From positions 1,485,200 to 1,549,199 of the forward strand of contig JXTB01000020.1 of assembly GCA_002914805.1 (NCBI GenBank): a stretch of DNA of 64,000 nt, given 5' to 3'. Both the position numbers and the translations under genes were made by a program. The stretch is from Parasponia andersonii (Eukaryota; Streptophyta; Magnoliopsida; Rosales; Cannabaceae). Positions within the stretch are counted from its first letter, which is position 1, and each line of letters starts with the position of its first letter. Shown piece by piece: positions 60,930 to 64,000 of the stretch. The notes under the pieces are model-generated. The model was not told the origin of the DNA. It worked only from the letters and a program-made list of their open reading frames with translations, and did not search any database.

Positions 60930-61290
60930 AAAATGAAGTGGTGTATTAAATGCAAGTTATCTTAGCATCCAAAAGTATTGAGCTATCTCTACACAGACCT
61001 GTGTAAATACGAACCACTATGGTTTGCTAGATATCTATCTTATAATCCAACTTGAATAGTTTTCAAAAGTAACACAGCGCATATACCTACAAATATTGGA
61101 CAATAAAGAGATTATCAGTCCCCCTCCCTCAGAGAAAAAAGAAAAAAGCTGAGAAATTTCACAACACCACGAAAAAGATGTGACTTCACACGAATAATGA
61201 CAAAATATGGATTCAATTACTATATGGGAAAGGTCCACCTGAAAGCTGTGCTGCCTAACTATATTCAATCAATTCTTTGAGCCCACAGCA
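60930..61290 (-). pseudogene. Relic of a duplicated chlorophyllase 5' end
   Basis: The segment is colinear with the CLH start and upstream DNA (26,040-26,425). Shared blocks, each listed here then at CLH, are: GAAGTGGTG (60,935; 26,041), TCCAAAAG (60,968-60,975; 26,089-26,096) from the first codons, TTTGCTA (61,022; 26,150), CACTTGAA-like text (61,050; 26,182), TATTGGACAA with the CCAAT box (61,093; 26,226), and GAAAGGTCCACCT (61,228-61,240; 26,365-26,377). The block spacings are 126 against 138 bp and 134 against 138 bp. The ATG is not kept and no further CLH coding sequence is visible to the left. I infer the remains of a second CLH copy in the same orientation. Chance is unlikely given order and spacing, but no alignment was run. 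Confidence 0.6.
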
Positions 61291-61400
61291 ATAAACTAAC
61301 ACAATTTGTTTTAGGCCAATGCATATGTAGCTTTCGATGATTCGGACAAAAACAAATGCAAGTTTGTCTCTTGTAGTTATTCTAGGAAAAATTTAAGCAA

Positions 61401-62260
61401 TAGGAATGTAAATGGGACAGAGCGGGGCGGATTTTGGCTCCATTCCGCCTAGCAGAATAGCAAGGCGGGGAACCACCCCTTGAGGGCAAGATGGGAAAGA
61501 TGGGGTGGCGGTGCCTTGCAGCCTTGTTTATGTTTATTTTTACATATTTTTTTTTTCTTTTAAACTAAAAAAATAATTTTTTTAAATTAATCTTTATTTT
61601 TTATTTAAAGTTAGAAAACATTTGCATCTTTTAATTATTGTAATTTTAATTCAAAATGGGATAACTGTATAAATTTATGAAATCTAAAAACTATTTATTG
61701 TTGACTTATCCTTGTCAGACCGGTCATCCACCACTGTTACCATCCAGCAGGTTGGTTGTTTTTCAGAAAAGTGGCGTGTATTTATTTTTTATTTTTTAAG
61801 AAAAGTATTTAACACCTGGAAAAATGGTAACATTTTTCAGATGTTCACGAAAAAGAGTGAAAAACAAGCCAAATATAAATAAAAAAGAATTGGTTTTCAC
61901 TGAAATTTATGATATCTTTTCCTCCTAAATATTGAAATATAATGTCAAGTAAAATAAAGAGATTCTTGAGAAAATAAAATAAAATAAATAAAAGAAAAGA
62001 CAGAATTCCTAGTTTTTAAAAATGATATTATATTGTTTACACGTGAGTATATGCCTTATTTTAAATGTTGAAATCTTAATTGATATTTAAAAAGTCTAAA
62101 AAAAAATTCCTAATCTAACTTGGAATCTAATCCAAACAAAATCTATATAGAATAAAATTATCAAACTATAAATAATAATTTGTTAAAAATAATAATGCTA
62201 ATTGATTTACCTTCTGCACTTTATAATTCTAAAATATCCAGAAAAAAGTATATGTGTCAG

Positions 62261-62298
<38 letters not shown>

Positions 62299-62726
62299 AA
62301 CCTGCTTACAATGCTCCAAATAAAGATTAAAACTAAAATTTCATTTCCTTCGCTTTCTTAATTAAATTTAGGAGTTAAAATTTTTATACATACTACATAT
62401 ATATATATATATGCTAGATAGATATACAGCAAGTCATTACACTATATATTTTCATTATAAAGAAACAAAGAAAATTACTTAATGGGGAAAAAAATTTAAA
62501 TGATAAATGGGAAAAGGTAAAAGGAAAAAAATGATAAGAAGAATTTTTTTTAAAAAAAAAAAATTTATTTAGAGTTTTTCTATAAAAAAAAAAAAAGAAA
62601 AAAAAAAAAAGAGAAATCTTAATCGGGACAGGTTTACACCCAAGATAGGAAAAACCTTGCCCCACATACTGCCCCGATTAAGTCGAGGTAGATGCTCTAT
62701 CCCATTGGGTTTTTTCGCCATCCCTA
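61401..62726. mobile_element. hAT-like non-autonomous element
   Basis: The left end TAGGAATGTAAATGGGACAG and the complement of the right end (TAGGGATGGCGAAAAAACCC followed by AATGGGATAGAGC) share TAGGRATG and AATGGGAYAGAGC. Subterminal GGGGCGG / GGCGGGG text on the left and GCCCCGATTAAG on the right fit a plant hAT type. No 8-bp duplication is seen (TTAAGCAA against GTACTATA), and no transposase is present. The interior is AT-rich with a TA run (62,268-62,295). Confidence 0.55.
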
Positions 62727-63420
62727 GTACTATATTCTTTAAATTTAGTGTTGGTAATTAATTATTATATAAGATGTGATAGTCAAAGACTTCAAAAAGA
62801 AAATCTAGAAACCCAATATTATACATATATATAACACAGCAGTAATAATAAGATTATACTCATAAAATTAGAAAGAAAAAATTCTAACCTCATATAGACC
62901 GTTATTGACACTGATAGAAGAATAATTCTAACCTCATATAGACCGTTATTGACACTGATAGAAGAATGATGCGAATTATCCCACTCTAAAATCTTCCAGA
63001 CTATAACCCGATATCTATATCATACTAGGTGTATGGTCAAATTGTGTGTTTATAAGAAAAATCAATTAGATACCCAAAAATTAAAAAAAATAAAATAAAA
63101 ACTATGCAATAACTAGAAAAATTTCTTATCACTAAGCTTTTAATTGATCTACTTATTTTTTCTTTTTGTCTAGAGAATAATAATCACTCAAAACTCTCAA
63201 AAAAAATTTGCATGCTCTTATTTTTCTTGGAAAGATATTTTTTTCTAGTCGTAGAGAAAAATTTCTCACTTTGAAATTTTATGTAACTTTTTTCTCGTAC
63301 AAAAATTCCTGGAAATCTTTTTTAAAGTTATTTTACTAATATCTGTTTAGGTTAAGTGTACCAGAGGAAATCTCCTATTAGTGGAATTGTTCTACATGTT
63401 TTATGCTGAGAGATTTTCTC
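62727..63420. other. AT-rich unassigned DNA
   Basis: No gene is visible. A 44-bp tandem duplication lies at 62,881-62,968. Confidence 0.5.
62881..62968. repeat. Recent tandem duplication, 44-bp unit
   Basis: Two adjacent copies start ATTCTAACCTCATATAGACC and end GATAGAAGAATR. They are identical except for the last base, so the event is recent. Confidence 0.9.
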
Positions 63421-64000
63421 TGTAACACTCCTATTCTAGAGTATTTTCAAATTTAAAAAATGTTTCCAATTTTATCTAATTCCTAGAATAATTAAAAATT
63501 AATTCAAATAAATATATATCCTCTATTTATCTAGATTTCTTAATTCAAACTCAAAGACTAAATAAAAGATATTTATTTCCCGTTATCAGTCAGCTCCAAA
63601 ATTAAATTGGCCAACATAAAATAATACGTACAATTTTTAACTGATAGATTATCTATTTGAATTTTATACTAAATCAATTATTATATTGATTTAGAATTTT
63701 ATAAATTCAAATAATCTACCATTTAATTAAATTGAAAATCCCACTCTATAGGAATATATTACTAATGAAGGAGTTATTCATCGATAAATTAAGTACCTTT
63801 TGAGCTCAAATATTTGTGCGTTTTAGAATATTTTTATTAATTTGATGTATTTTTACAGATTTCATAAATAAATGAGAATTTAATGAATTTGTACCAAAAA
63901 TGAGAGTTTTAAATCATTTTGAATCAAGCGGGACCAATTGAGGCGAAGCGAAACGAGTAGGGTACAAAATGAAAGCAAAGGCTCAAAAAGCCCACACAGG
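63421..64000 (+). repeat. Start of a gypsy-type LTR (cut by window edge)
   Basis: The sequence TGTAACACTCCTATTCTAGAG is of the type that opens plant gypsy LTRs, with AGAGATTTTCTC just before it. The AT-rich text that follows has no coding potential. Only the start is in the window, so no partner can be checked. Confidence 0.35.

Overview
The window looks like intergenic, repeat-dense nuclear DNA of a eudicot plant. It is AT-rich, with one recognisable host gene surrounded by nested transposable elements. The elements are typical of angiosperms: chromovirus, Athila-like and Tat-like Ty3/gypsy elements, a Ty1/copia element, CACTA and hAT DNA transposons, MITEs and a tRNA-type SINE. I cannot name the species from the sequence.

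The one host gene that looks functional is a chlorophyllase (CLH) on the minus strand at 24,984-26,102. It has two exons, a 135-bp GT-AG intron and about 327 residues, with the GHSRGG lipase motif, GIDP and the catalytic His region all present. About 35 kb to the right, at 60,930-61,290, lies a relic that matches the CLH promoter, 5' leader and first codons in order, spacing and strand. This suggests an old CLH duplication whose second copy has lost its body, with the interval now filled by transposons.

Layout from left to right. 1-372: end of a Tat-type LTR. 373-5,486: minus-strand Athila-like fragment (gag, primer-binding site, LTR) split by a solo LTR at 922-3,319. 6,470-8,408: non-autonomous CACTA element with a 3-bp target duplication. 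8,409-9,320: a second CACTA-like end. 10,165-10,500: foldback MITE. 10,527-21,224: old chromovirus whose 5' LTR holds an 1,803-bp solo LTR with perfect TGAAC duplications. 21,440-24,340: LTR-like DNA with two internal tandem duplications. 24,984-26,643: CLH and its upstream DNA. 26,644-31,928: complete-length but broken copia element with perfect AAAAT duplications. 34,758-42,775: hAT element with a perfect 8-bp duplication, itself split by a minus-strand chromovirus at 35,578-42,272. 44,184-44,425: MITE set in a TA microsatellite. 46,051-46,154: SINE with 11-bp duplications. 48,297 to about 57,640: Tat-lineage element with dual RNase H and an antisense extra gene. 57,660-58,639: hAT-like element that may carry a captured first exon. 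58,640-60,358: LTR fragments. 61,401-62,726: another hAT-like element. 63,421 to the end: start of another LTR.

The retroelements are treated as fossils: all coding regions are broken. I saw no new functional system. The most interesting points are the CLH relic, the antisense gene of the Tat element, the possible captured exon, and nesting that can be dated from target duplications. All coordinates and similarities were judged by eye without alignment or database searches.
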